Notes under the pieces: generated by a model | What the model was told of the DNA's origin: nothing | The model's database searches: none | Seen by the model: only the letters and a program-made list of their open reading frames with translations | Position numbers and translations under genes: made by a program | Part shown: in pieces, positions 9,549 through 20,094 of the stretch | Numbering within the stretch: position 1 is the stretch's first letter | Layout of the letters: every line of letters begins with the position of its first letter | From: Candidatus Anammoximicrobium sp. | GTDB taxonomy: Bacteria; Planctomycetota; Planctomycetia; Pirellulales; Pirellulaceae | NCBI GenBank assembly: GCA_012515235.1 | Contig: JAAYYU010000256.1 | Coordinates: 1-46,476 of the forward strand | Length of the DNA stretch: 46,476 bases | Direction of reading: 5' to 3'

Positions 9549-10055
9549 ATGGATGCAAATGGTCTCCAGTTGGCAATTCGCCAGATCGAATTTGCCCGCG
9601 CTTACACATTGAGTCTGCTGGACGGCCTGAGCGACGACGACTGGTTTCGGCGGCCGGCCGAAGCGGTTACGCACATCGCCTGGCAGATCGGACACCTGGC
9701 GATGGCGGAGTACGGGTTGTGCCTGTTCCGCCTCCGCGGCCGGCAGCCGGAGGATCTGGAGCTGATGTCCAGCAAGTTCCGCAAGCAGTTCAGCAAAGGC
9801 TCGCAGCCCGACCCGGAGCCGGCCAACAACCCAACGCCCGCGGAACTCCGTCAGGTTCTGGATCGCGTCCATCAGCAGGCTCTCAGCGAACTGGCCGCTT
9901 GCGCGGAAGAGCGATTGGCGGAGCCGATCGACGAACCCTACGCGGTCACGCCCACCAAGCTGGGCGCGTTGTTCTTTTGTTCGCACCACGAAATGCTGCA
10001 CGCGGGCCAGATCGGGCTGCTCCGGCGGTTGATGGGCAAGTCGCCCGTGCGATAG
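9549..10055 (+). CDS. DinB-like four-helix-bundle protein
   Basis: A 168-aa protein of the DinB/YfiT-like metalloenzyme superfamily. Members are four-helix bundles with three His metal ligands, and many act as thiol transferases or are of unknown function. Here the candidate ligands are in THIAWQIGHLAMAEYG (about residues 42-57) and HHEMLHAGQIGLLRRL near the C-terminus. The start MDANGLQLAIRQIEFARAYT is chosen because it opens the first helix; the frame runs open far upstream, but that overlaps the Gfo/Idh gene. GGGAAG lies about 7 nt upstream. It follows the Gfo/Idh gene by 143 bp that contain the imperfect inverted repeat; co-transcription is possible. Confidence 0.75.
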   Translation: MDANGLQLAIRQIEFARAYTLSLLDGLSDDDWFRRPAEAVTHIAWQIGHLAMAEYGLCLFRLRGRQPEDLELMSSKFRKQFSKGSQPDPEPANNPTPAELRQVLDRVHQQALSELAACAEERLAEPIDEPYAVTPTKLGALFFCSHHEMLHAGQIGLLRRLMGKSPVR

Positions 10056-10098
10056 GCGGAAACGTTAGGGTCGCGGAGTGACACGGCCACGGCCCTGA

Positions 10099-10569
10099 TC
10101 ACAGGTCGGGATTCGAGGCTGCTGATCGGGGCGGTGATGCAACCTCGACGAGCCGGCGAAGCCATGCGGCAATGTCGGGAATGCTGCGTACCGGCCGATC
10201 AGGGTGCAACGATTCCTCGGCGACATCCAGACAGAAGGCGACAACTTCGGCACGCGGCAGGGCGGTGGGTATCTGCTGCCCCGTCTTTCGGAGAAACCAC
10301 AATGCCGACAGCAGTGCAGTACGCTTGGTCCCATCCATAAACGGATGGCTCTTGATCAACGAGTGGAATAGGGCAGCGGCTTGCTCGAATGGCGTCTCGT
10401 ACAGGGGCTGGCCGCCAAACGTGGCAAATGGGCGGGCGCAAGCCGCGTGCAACATCTGGGCATCTCTCAGGCCGGGCATGCCACCCGTGCTGCCGATGAC
10501 TTCATCGTGGATTTCGTAGACACTCAACACGAGTTCGGCCACGTCGTCGCGACCACCAGCGGTGCTCAT
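10099..10569 (-). CDS. doc: Doc-type (Fic-fold) toxin of a toxin-antitoxin pair
   Basis: A 156-aa death-on-curing protein. Doc proteins phosphorylate EF-Tu and stop translation. The Fic motif is HPFMDGTKR, residues 75-83, followed by TALLSALWFLRKTG. The usual motif is HPFxDGNKR, so the conserved Asn (residue 81) is Thr here, which may reduce activity. The N-terminal VLSVYEIHDEVIGSTGG and MPGLRDAQMLHAACARP are typical of the Doc family. The ATG (10569) overlaps the stop of the upstream antitoxin (ATGA), the standard coupled arrangement with antitoxin first. The C-terminal tail from about residue 150 is short and variable. Confidence 0.85.
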   Translation of the reverse strand: MSTAGGRDDVAELVLSVYEIHDEVIGSTGGMPGLRDAQMLHAACARPFATFGGQPLYETPFEQAAALFHSLIKSHPFMDGTKRTALLSALWFLRKTGQQIPTALPRAEVVAFCLDVAEESLHPDRPVRSIPDIAAWLRRLVEVASPPRSAASNPDL

Positions 10570-10790
10570 CGCCGCGCCAGCTCCTCGAACAAAGGCCGGT
10601 TTGCGTCGATCAGGCTCCGAGCGAAGTTCGCAGCCTCTCCCGCAGTAGACGGGGAGAACGGGATCTTTCCCTCTCGTGCGGTAAACTCCAGCGCCGCCAG
10701 GGCGATCTGCTGCGCCTGCTCCTCGTCAATGTGCCGCGCTGCCAACGCATGAGCGAGTCGAGGCGGCAATTCGAGCGTTAACCTGGTCAT
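10566..10790 (-). CDS. Putative antitoxin partner of the Doc-type toxin
   Basis: A 74-aa acidic protein immediately upstream of the Doc-type toxin, overlapping it by 4 bp. The start MTRLTLELPPRLAHALAARH looks like a beta strand plus helix, as in ribbon-helix-helix DNA-binding antitoxins, and the C-terminal part (FARSLIDANRPLFEELARR) could wrap the toxin. It is not recognisably Phd. The assignment rests mainly on position, size and overlap. It probably represses its own promoter in the gap before acnA. Confidence 0.7.
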   Translation of the reverse strand: MTRLTLELPPRLAHALAARHIDEEQAQQIALAALEFTAREGKIPFSPSTAGEAANFARSLIDANRPLFEELARR

Positions 10791-10985
10791 CGGACGGAAG
10801 CCTCTTGGTTACGCGTGGACGCGGGCGAAGTCACTCCTACCAAGAATAACGCCACAGAGCAGAGGAGTCTACCGGATATATTGTCCACGAGTACGTGCCG
10901 CTCGAATGCCAGGCAGTGCATGAAACGGGAGATTCGGGTATGCTTGGGATCGCGATCGACCATAGCGTGTCGGGCATGCTTCCGC

Positions 10986-10991
10986 TACAAT
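10986..10991 (+). promoter_or_regulatory. Candidate -10 box upstream of acnA
   Basis: TACAAT lies 48 bp before the chosen acnA ATG in the context ccgctacaattctcccc. No good -35 hexamer is visible. A similar string (cgctatactcgtcccc) lies at 25903-25918 upstream of the FhcC gene. Confidence 0.3.
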
Positions 10992-11038
10992 TCTCCCCGT
11001 TGGACGAATCACCCCTTCTAGAACGATTTGGGACATCG

Positions 11039-13765
<2,727 letters not shown>

Positions 13766-14154
13766 GAATCGCCGCCTCCGCGCCGCGACATGCCAGCGGT
13801 CGCTTGTGGCGGCCACCGGGCAGAGAGCGATCGCCATCCTGCCGAGCGGCACAAGACCTTTACTCCGGTTCCGCCAGGCTCAGCAGCTGCGCGGGAAGGG
13901 ATGGCCCTTTCGCTCACGAGGTGGTCCCTGTGCCGCTTGCCAAACACCATCAGGTGGCAGGGCGCGCCCGCTTCGCTGAAACCGAAAGCAAGTCGAAATC
14001 GCCACGTCCCAGCGTTTCGCTCGTTGCCGCAAGCGCGTTGCGAGCGAGTTTGTCCGAAGAGGGTTGTGCATGGCGCGGCGTGCGCCGTTGCTGGTCCGGG
14101 ACGGCCAGGGCGCGGGCCTTGCCGCACGGAGGTCATCGCCGGCGAGGGACGCGG
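13766..14154. other. Gap between acnA and a small minus-strand gene
   Basis: 389 bp between convergent genes. A partial inverted repeat (cgctcgttgc with gttgcgagcg, about 14025-14055) is the only structure seen. The open frames in it lack any protein feature. Confidence 0.4.
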
Positions 14155-14412
14155 CTATCGAGGATCGGAAGCGACGCTGCCGCTTTCCTGCGCGGACTCG
14201 TTGCGGTTGCCAGACCGAATCCGGTTGGTGACGTCCTGGGCCTTCTCGCCAGCCAGATCCAGGTCTTCCTGGATGCGCTGCCGATCGATCGAAATGCGGA
14301 TATTCGTCTTCTGCTCTTCGCGCACGTACGACACGCTGTACCAGTTGCGAAAATAGCCGATTACCGCCGCCACAAGGGCGAGCACCAGCAGTACTTCAAG
14401 GGCCTTTTTCAT
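14155..14412 (-). CDS. Small single-pass membrane protein, function unknown
   Basis: An 85-aa protein starting at MKKALEVLLVLALVAAVIGY. ATG at 14412 is preceded by GAGG about 7 nt upstream; the open frame extends further upstream to 14493 but lacks a hydrophobic start there. One N-terminal membrane segment (residues 3-20) is followed by a charged, probably coiled-coil tail (EEQKTNIRISIDRQRIQEDL). No family is recognised. The topology suggests an inner-membrane anchor with a soluble tail. The Lys-Lys start and lack of a lipobox argue for an uncleaved anchor. Confidence 0.6.
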   Translation of the reverse strand: MKKALEVLLVLALVAAVIGYFRNWYSVSYVREEQKTNIRISIDRQRIQEDLDLAGEKAQDVTNRIRSGNRNESAQESGSVASDPR

Positions 14413-14591
14413 GGCTACCTCGCTCAGTCGCCGGCCACGCGGCCCGCCGTCCGCGTTGGTCTCCTTGCGTATCCGGACGCCGACGCGTCCCAACTGAGTT
14501 GGCCAGTCCCGGCTTTGCGCCGTGCCTCGCTAGTGCCAAACGGAATTCCGGCACTGTCCCGCGTCGTTTATCAAGTCACGATTTCGGTGCT

Positions 14592-14688
14592 GGGGTCAGG
14601 CTTACAGAATTCAATTTTGGCCGAGTTTGGTGCCAGCCACGTCGCATGACTCCGCTCGGCCAAAATTGAATTCTGTAAGCCTGACCCC
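14592..14688. repeat. Long palindromic element, copy B of the GGGGTCAGGC family
   Basis: The left arm opens ggggtcaggcttacagaatt and continues caattttggccgag; the right arm is its reverse complement (ctcggccaaaattgaattct, then gtaagcctgacccc). The stem is about 34 bp and perfect; the loop is about 29 nt. It lies in the 335-bp gap between the small membrane protein and the MFS gene. The rest of that gap shows nothing recognisable. Confidence 0.92.
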
Positions 14689-14747
14689 ATTTCGTGCGAC
14701 CGTCGCATCATCGACGGCGACTTTTCGTGGCAGTCTTCCGCTGGGTG

Positions 14748-16502
14748 CTAGTGCCCTCCGGCAGTGTCGGTCGAGTGCAGCGAGTCGGCCTGGCTGAGCT
14801 TGGGCCACAGGAACCCGTAGCACGCGACGAAAACGAAGCACGCCATCGGCACGATGAAACCGCGGGACATGTCGTACAAGTCCGCCACGTGCCCCATCAG
14901 CTTTGGCAAGACGGCGCCGCCCATGATGGCCATGACGATGAAGGCGGATGCCTTCTTGGCCCGGACCCCTAGCCCGAAAATGCCCAACGCGAAGATCGTC
15001 GGGAACATGATGGACATGAAGAAGTAGCTCGCGAAAACGCACAGCACCGAAATCCAGCCCAGTTTCAGGAACACCAGAAAACACGCGATCACATTCAGCA
15101 AGCCGTACAAGCCCAGGATTTTGTGGGCCGCAAATTTCTTCAGCAGGCCCGCGCCCGAAAAACGCCCGATCAGGAAACAGATGAATCCGAGGGAGGCAAG
15201 ATTGGAAGCGCCCTGGTCGCTGAGGCCCAGGATTCCGTCTCGGTAACCAATTTCGCTGGGGTACGCGTCCTTCAGCAGCAGACGGTTGAGACGGGCAGTG
15301 TCCTTGGCCGGCGATTCCACATCGAGCAGTTGCCGCGTTGTTTCGCTGAGGCTGACTCCGCGAAACCGCTCCCGGTCGTAGAGGAACTGCTTGTGGACGA
15401 TCCCGTTCAGGTCTTGAGCCAGCGTGACCCGCAGGTGCGTGGAACCTGCTTCGGAACCGTCGTATTCAGCCAGCATCTTTTTGGTGCTGTCGGCCAGATT
15501 CCCGGCCAAAAACGCCGACACGGGGTCCGCCTTCTGCGTCAGCTTGCCCACCAAGGCGGGAAGATTCTGGAGATCGTCTTTGAGCAGCTTGGTTCTCACC
15601 TCGATCCAGTTCTTCGTCCGTTCCGCTTGCCACGAGGCGGGAATGGCGGGCATCTCCTCGGTCATATAGTTGATCAGGAAACTGAAAATGCCGGCCTGAG
15701 CTGCGACGTACAGAAACTGGGCCACGACGGCCAGCACGAAATGCGGATGCGCCCAAATCGAATGGGAGACGTTGGGCATCGCGTCATCCAGGTGATAGTC
15801 GTCCTCGGTCTTGATATCCGGTATGTAAGCCTTGTAGAACACGACCGCCAACAGCAGCACAACGACGGCGACAATGACGTAGGGGATGTACAGCGTCTCA
15901 CTGCCAGTGCTTCTTCCGGCGGCGTCGGTCGAGTAAAAGAACACGCCCCCGATGATCGGCCCCAGAATCCAACCAACTCCGTTGCAGGACTGAGCCAGAT
16001 TGATGCGCGTGGCGGCGTACCGCGGCGGCCCCAGCACCGTCGTGTAGGGATTCGCGATGGTCTCCAGGAAGGTGAGTCCGGCGGCGATGGCACACACGCC
16101 GGTGAGGTAAGCGATAAACGCCGTCGTCGCCGAGACGCGTCCAGCCTGGGCCAGGGCGTTGATTTGCGTCGCCGGCAGGAACCAGAATCCGCCCGCCGCG
16201 ACCATCAGCAACCCCGTGATGATTCCACCCTTGTAGCCCAGCTTGACGGCCAGCCAACCGGCCGGCATGGCCATCAGGAAATACCCCAAGTAGTGCGCAA
16301 ACTGGACCCAGGCCGATTGGGACTTGGTCAGTCCCAACTCGTCCTGAAAATGCTTGTCCATCACGTCGATCATGCCGTTGCACAATCCCCAGAGCAAGAA
16401 CAAAGAACTGACGAGGATGAACGTCAGCATCAAGTTCCTGCCGTCGGCCATGACGAACATGCTGTGCTTCTGGGTGTCAGCGGAGGGCTGGTTAGTGCTC
16501 AT
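14748..16502 (-). CDS. FHS-family sugar MFS transporter with a large periplasmic insert
   Basis: A 584-aa permease of the fucose/glucose-galactose:H+ symporter family (FucP/GluP-like). Hallmarks are LLWGLCNGMIDVMDKHFQ in TM1, AGWLAVKLGYKGGIITGL after TM2, and the family signature ETIANPYTTVLGPP followed by ATRINLAQSCNGVGWILGP. FucP is about 440 aa. The extra length is a hydrophilic insert of about 145 residues (roughly 283-428) between TM7 (FLYVAAQAGIFSFLINYM) and TM8 (NLASLGFICFLIGRFSGAGL), which should face the periplasm. The C-terminal half is normal (ASYFFMSIMFPTIFALGIFG). It imports a hexose or deoxyhexose with protons. Its neighbours give no substrate. The ATG start is clear from the hydrophilic N-tail that precedes TM1. 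Confidence 0.88.
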   Translation of the reverse strand: MSTNQPSADTQKHSMFVMADGRNLMLTFILVSSLFLLWGLCNGMIDVMDKHFQDELGLTKSQSAWVQFAHYLGYFLMAMPAGWLAVKLGYKGGIITGLLMVAAGGFWFLPATQINALAQAGRVSATTAFIAYLTGVCAIAAGLTFLETIANPYTTVLGPPRYAATRINLAQSCNGVGWILGPIIGGVFFYSTDAAGRSTGSETLYIPYVIVAVVVLLLAVVFYKAYIPDIKTEDDYHLDDAMPNVSHSIWAHPHFVLAVVAQFLYVAAQAGIFSFLINYMTEEMPAIPASWQAERTKNWIEVRTKLLKDDLQNLPALVGKLTQKADPVSAFLAGNLADSTKKMLAEYDGSEAGSTHLRVTLAQDLNGIVHKQFLYDRERFRGVSLSETTRQLLDVESPAKDTARLNRLLLKDAYPSEIGYRDGILGLSDQGASNLASLGFICFLIGRFSGAGLLKKFAAHKILGLYGLLNVIACFLVFLKLGWISVLCVFASYFFMSIMFPTIFALGIFGLGVRAKKASAFIVMAIMGGAVLPKLMGHVADLYDMSRGFIVPMACFVFVACYGFLWPKLSQADSLHSTDTAGGH

Positions 16503-16664
16503 GGTACGTTGGGGTCGAGCTGCGGTTTTGAAACTGGTGACTGGGTCTTGATTTCGTCCCCGGAGAGAGTCGTTCCAGTATCGGTGGCGGATTGCCGCGC
16601 GTCAATCCGCGATCGGCCCCTCGGACGGCAAGCTGTTGCGAATGCAGGGCCGGCGGGGGAGCCG

Positions 16665-17498
16665 TTACGGCGAGTAGCTCTTCAGAAACAGATAGCTCTC
16701 GTTGCGATGGTCGAAATCCCGGTCCGTCAGACCGACGTTGAGCCGCAGATCGGTATAGGTGTACTCTTCGAGCAGCACCAGTTTGCCGCCTTCCGTCTGG
16801 GGCCAATCGTACGCGGAGTAATGAACGGGCACGACAAGTTCGTCGTCAATCAGGATTCGGGCCGTTTTGTAGGCCAAGCCCTCTCCGCGGACTTTGTGCG
16901 CCACCTGCACCACCGTGCACGAGCGGCCATTGATCTTCGCCCCCTGCACGAGTTTGGCCTCGCAATTCTCGTTGCCGCGTTCCTGCTCGCCGTTCTCGAT
17001 CAATCGCTTCGTCAGATTCAGCACGCCAATTTCCGTGATCGGATACCGGGTGTGCTGCATCGCGGCCGGACTGTCGGGCAGGAGCGAGGTGGTGATGTGC
17101 GCAAAGCGAGTCCCTCCGTTCCGCACAATCAATTTGCCCCCGTTTCGCCCCTCAACATAAATCACTTCCCGGCCCTTGACGCGATCCGGGCGCAGAAAAC
17201 GGACGTACACACTGAATGGCTGGACGACACGCCCCTGTTCCTCCAACGGATGTCGAACCTTGACAAAGATCGTCTCGTAGCCCATCTGGCGGCCATCGAC
17301 CCGTTCCCGCCGCGTCAAAATGCAGGTGTAATCGCGAATCGCCTCCTGGATGCGTTTTCGACCTTCATACGCAATTCGCAGGGCAGCTTCCAGCGGATCC
17401 TCGGGCGGCGGTTCTTCGTCCGCAGCCGGGAGAATCCCCGCGCCGCCCAGCGTCAGCGTCAGGAGAAAGCCGAGGAACATCAACGGACAGCGGGGCAT
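16665..17498 (-). CDS. DUF1571-type exported protein
   Basis: A 277-aa protein with a signal peptide (MFLGFLLTLTLGGAGILPA). The body matches the planctomycete-type DUF1571 family: IRDYTCILTRRERVDGR, then FVKVRHPLEEQGRVVQPFSVY, and a C-terminal YTYTDLRLNVGLTDRDFD. Function is unknown; the fold is probably related to the LolA/LolB/outer-membrane lipoprotein-sorting group, which would make it periplasmic. It lies 162 bp upstream of the MFS gene on the same strand and may share its transcript. An internal Met seven residues in would give a cleaner signal peptide and is an alternative start. Confidence 0.75.
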   Translation of the reverse strand: MPRCPLMFLGFLLTLTLGGAGILPAADEEPPPEDPLEAALRIAYEGRKRIQEAIRDYTCILTRRERVDGRQMGYETIFVKVRHPLEEQGRVVQPFSVYVRFLRPDRVKGREVIYVEGRNGGKLIVRNGGTRFAHITTSLLPDSPAAMQHTRYPITEIGVLNLTKRLIENGEQERGNENCEAKLVQGAKINGRSCTVVQVAHKVRGEGLAYKTARILIDDELVVPVHYSAYDWPQTEGGKLVLLEEYTYTDLRLNVGLTDRDFDHRNESYLFLKSYSP

Positions 17499-17784
17499 AC
17501 AAATCCACTCAAGTGCCAGGCAAGCGGGAGAAAGCGATCAGCCAGCAATGACATGCAGTTTATGGCCGATGGTGTTCGAGCACAAGCCTTGGGGAATTAT
17601 AACCGTGAATTGGGTGAAGCGAGCCGTTTGGCTTTGCGATTGAGTCGTTTTTGTTTCTGTTTCTGCCTTCTGCCGCATCGAGATGCGCACTGCGCAAGGT
17701 CGCAGGATCGCGATTGGCATAACGCTTGCTTACGTTTAGGCAGGATCGGGGTTCAGCGTGCCATTTTGGCAGCCGACTGCCGAT

Positions 17785-17816
17785 CCAGTGTACCCCGTGG
17801 CCAGTGTACCCAGTGG
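17785..17816. repeat. Tandem 16-bp repeat upstream of groL
   Basis: Two adjacent copies, ccagtgtaccccgtgg and ccagtgtacccagtgg, match at 15 of 16 positions. They lie about 180 bp before the groL ATG in the 494-bp gap between the DUF1571 gene (minus) and groL (plus). They could be a paired operator for groL, or may be chance. No CIRCE element and no gene was seen in the rest of the gap; about 17640-17670 is T-rich. Confidence 0.4.
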
Positions 17817-17992
17817 ATTGTCCGGCATGACTTGAGCACCCGTGGGGCGAGCTTCCGTTCGCCCTGGGGCAGGATGAGTTTCGGCCTAGCCATCGAGAAT
17901 GCCGGAGTTTGCTGCGGCCTGCCTTGCGTGCCGGCCGTCAACGGGAATAGACCCAATCGATAGAGAATCCGGTTTTTTGGGAGAAGTGAACC

Positions 17993-19582
17993 ATGGCGAA
18001 GATGATTGCATACGATCAAGAGGCCCGAGAAGCGTTGAAGCGGGGAGTGGCCATTCTGGCGAAAACCGTCCGTTCCACACTGGGACCCGCTGGCCATAAC
18101 GTGCTGCTCCACAAGAGCTTCGGCGCTCCGCTGGTAACCAGGGACGGCGTCACCGTGGCCAAGGAGATCGAACTGGAAGACCCGTACGAGAATATGGGAG
18201 CCCGCATGGTCCGTGAGGTCGCGTCGAAAACCAACGACGTGGCTGGTGACGGCACGACGACCGCGACGGTCCTGGCTGAGGCGATTTTCGTTGAGGGGCT
18301 TCGTGCCGTGGTCGCTGGCGTCAATCCGGTGTACCTGAAGCGAGGCATCGAGAAGGCGGTGAACGATGTGACCGCTCAACTCAAGGCGAAGAGCATCAAA
18401 GTGAAGGGCCGCAAGGAGATGGCACAGGTGGCCACCATCGCGGGCAACAACGATGCGCAAATCGGGGAACTCGTCGCCGACGCCATGGACCGGGTTGGCA
18501 AGGACGGCGTAGTAACGATCGAAGAAGGCAAGAGTATGCAGACCGAGGTCGAGTGGGTGGAAGGCATGCAGTTCGATCGCGGCTATCTGTCGCCGTACTT
18601 CGTGACGAACCCGGACTCCATGGAGTGCATTCTCGAAGACGCTTACATTCTGATCCACGAAAAGAAGATCTCCAATATCCGCGAACTGGTTCCGCTGCTG
18701 GAGAAAGTGGCGAAATCCGGCAAGCCGCTGTTGATCGTTGCGGAGGACATCGAGGGCGAGGCCCTGGCCACGCTCGTGGTGAACCGCTTGCGGGGCACCT
18801 TTAAGTGCTGCGCTGTCAAGGCTCCGGCGTACGGCGACCGCCGCAAGGCCATGTTGGAGGACATCGCCATTCTGTCAGGCGGCAAGGCGATCTTTGAGAA
18901 CCTTGGAATCAAGCTGGAGAACATGGGGTTGGACATGCTGGGCCATGCCAAGCGGGTGATCGTGGACAAGGACAACACGACCATTGTCGAGGGAGCCGGC
19001 AAGGCGGCAGAGATCAAGGCGCGCATTGCCCAGATCGAGCAAGAGCATGAGAAATCGACCAGCGACTACGACCGGGAAAAACTGCAGGAACGCAAAGCCA
19101 AACTGGCGGGTGGCGTGGCCAAGATCTCGGTCGGCGGCGCGACTGAGGCGGAGGTCAAGGAGAAGAAACTGCGGTTTGAAGATGCTCTGAACGCGACGCG
19201 AGCGGCCGTCCAGGAAGGCATCGTTCCCGGCGGCGGCGTGGCGTTGCTCCGCGCGGCGGCTGCGAGCAAGCCCGATGGTTTGAACCAGGACGAGCAGACG
19301 GGGTACCAGACGGTGCTCCGCGCCTGCCGATCGCCGCTAACCTGGATCGCCGCGAACGCGGGCAAGGACGGTTCGTTGGTCTGTGAAAAGGTGGCGTCCG
19401 GCAAGGGCAACTTTGGCTATAACGCGGCGACGGACGTCTACGAAGATTTGGCTGGGGCCGGCGTGATCGACCCGACCAAGGTCGTGCGTACGGCGTTGGA
19501 AAACGCGGCCAGCGTGGCCACCTTGCTGCTGACCAGCGATGCGCTGATCACAGAAAAACCGAAGGACGAGGGCAAGAAGTAG
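17993..19582 (+). CDS. groL: 60-kDa chaperonin GroEL, solo paralogue without GGM tail
   Basis: A 529-aa GroEL (usual 540-550). It forms the folding chamber that uses ATP in the cytosol. Visible motifs are LGPAGHNVLL, TRDGVTVAKEIEL, the ATP loop GDGTTTATVLAEA, apical-domain DRGYLSPYFVTN, VKAPAYGDRRKAML (usually APGFGDRR), the equatorial return PGGGVALLRA and NAATDVYEDL followed by IDPTKVVRTALENA. The C-terminus ends EKPKDEGKK; the Gly-Gly-Met repeat tail found in principal GroELs is absent. No groES is adjacent and no CIRCE repressor site is seen upstream, so this is probably a secondary paralogue; planctomycetes often have several. The ATG has a gaag ribosome-site remnant. It ends at a strong terminator. 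Confidence 0.95.
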   Translation: MAKMIAYDQEAREALKRGVAILAKTVRSTLGPAGHNVLLHKSFGAPLVTRDGVTVAKEIELEDPYENMGARMVREVASKTNDVAGDGTTTATVLAEAIFVEGLRAVVAGVNPVYLKRGIEKAVNDVTAQLKAKSIKVKGRKEMAQVATIAGNNDAQIGELVADAMDRVGKDGVVTIEEGKSMQTEVEWVEGMQFDRGYLSPYFVTNPDSMECILEDAYILIHEKKISNIRELVPLLEKVAKSGKPLLIVAEDIEGEALATLVVNRLRGTFKCCAVKAPAYGDRRKAMLEDIAILSGGKAIFENLGIKLENMGLDMLGHAKRVIVDKDNTTIVEGAGKAAEIKARIAQIEQEHEKSTSDYDREKLQERKAKLAGGVAKISVGGATEAEVKEKKLRFEDALNATRAAVQEGIVPGGGVALLRAAAASKPDGLNQDEQTGYQTVLRACRSPLTWIAANAGKDGSLVCEKVASGKGNFGYNAATDVYEDLAGAGVIDPTKVVRTALENAASVATLLLTSDALITEKPKDEGKK

Positions 19583-19628
19583 GCTCTCGCGTTCGTTTCC
19601 ATAGCGTGCGAGGCACGCGCAAAAAAAT

Positions 19629-19662
19629 GGCCGACAGCCGTTGCATCAGCCGGCTGTCGGCC
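19629..19662 (+). terminator. Intrinsic terminator after groL
   Basis: A perfect 12-bp stem (ggccgacagccg with cggctgtcggcc) with a 10-nt loop, followed by ttcttgctttct and preceded by aaaaaaat, lies 47 bp after the groL stop. The A-run on the left gives it some bidirectional character. Confidence 0.85.
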
Positions 19663-19682
19663 TTCTTGCTTTCTAAGGCGAA

Positions 19683-20094
19683 CGGATATCGGCGCGCGGG
19701 CTACGCGAACCACTGGCAGCTTGGGCCTGCCCTGCAAACGTTGTGAGCGATCACACGCGACTTGGGAGCCGGTTCGGGCTGGTGCGATCGGAACGCCGTC
19801 TGGCCACCCAAAAGGCCGCGAGGGAAGCGACACCCCGCTGACAGAATTCCGTCCAGACCGTACCCTTGCGAATGCCCTCGATCACTCAAGCACCCTGCGG
19901 CCGACGCGGCTTCCCACTCACCATCGCCAGACCACACGGTTGTTGGCAGGACAGATGTCCTATCCTTCCTGCCTGCACCTATCATCGCCAGTCTGCGGAT
20001 CGCTCCTGATCGAAAAAGTCGGCGGGACCGGCAGCGTCTGACTCGGCTCCACAGTTTGCAGCGGTTGTGTCGATTATTTCGGCGGAGGCCCGCG
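19683..20094. other. Gap between groL and the GH10-like gene
   Basis: 412 bp between convergent genes. The open frames here have no recognisable domain and the composition is ordinary. No repeat or RNA was recognised. Confidence 0.4.

Noticed and set aside
10895..11038. Upstream start for aconitase
   Set aside because: The extra 48 residues do not match the aconitase N-terminus and contain a likely promoter.
15123..17963. 946-codon plus-strand frame
   Set aside because: It is antisense to the MFS and DUF1571 genes, both well supported by family motifs.
17499..17992. CIRCE operator upstream of groL
   Set aside because: No TTAGCACTC with its inverted partner was found.
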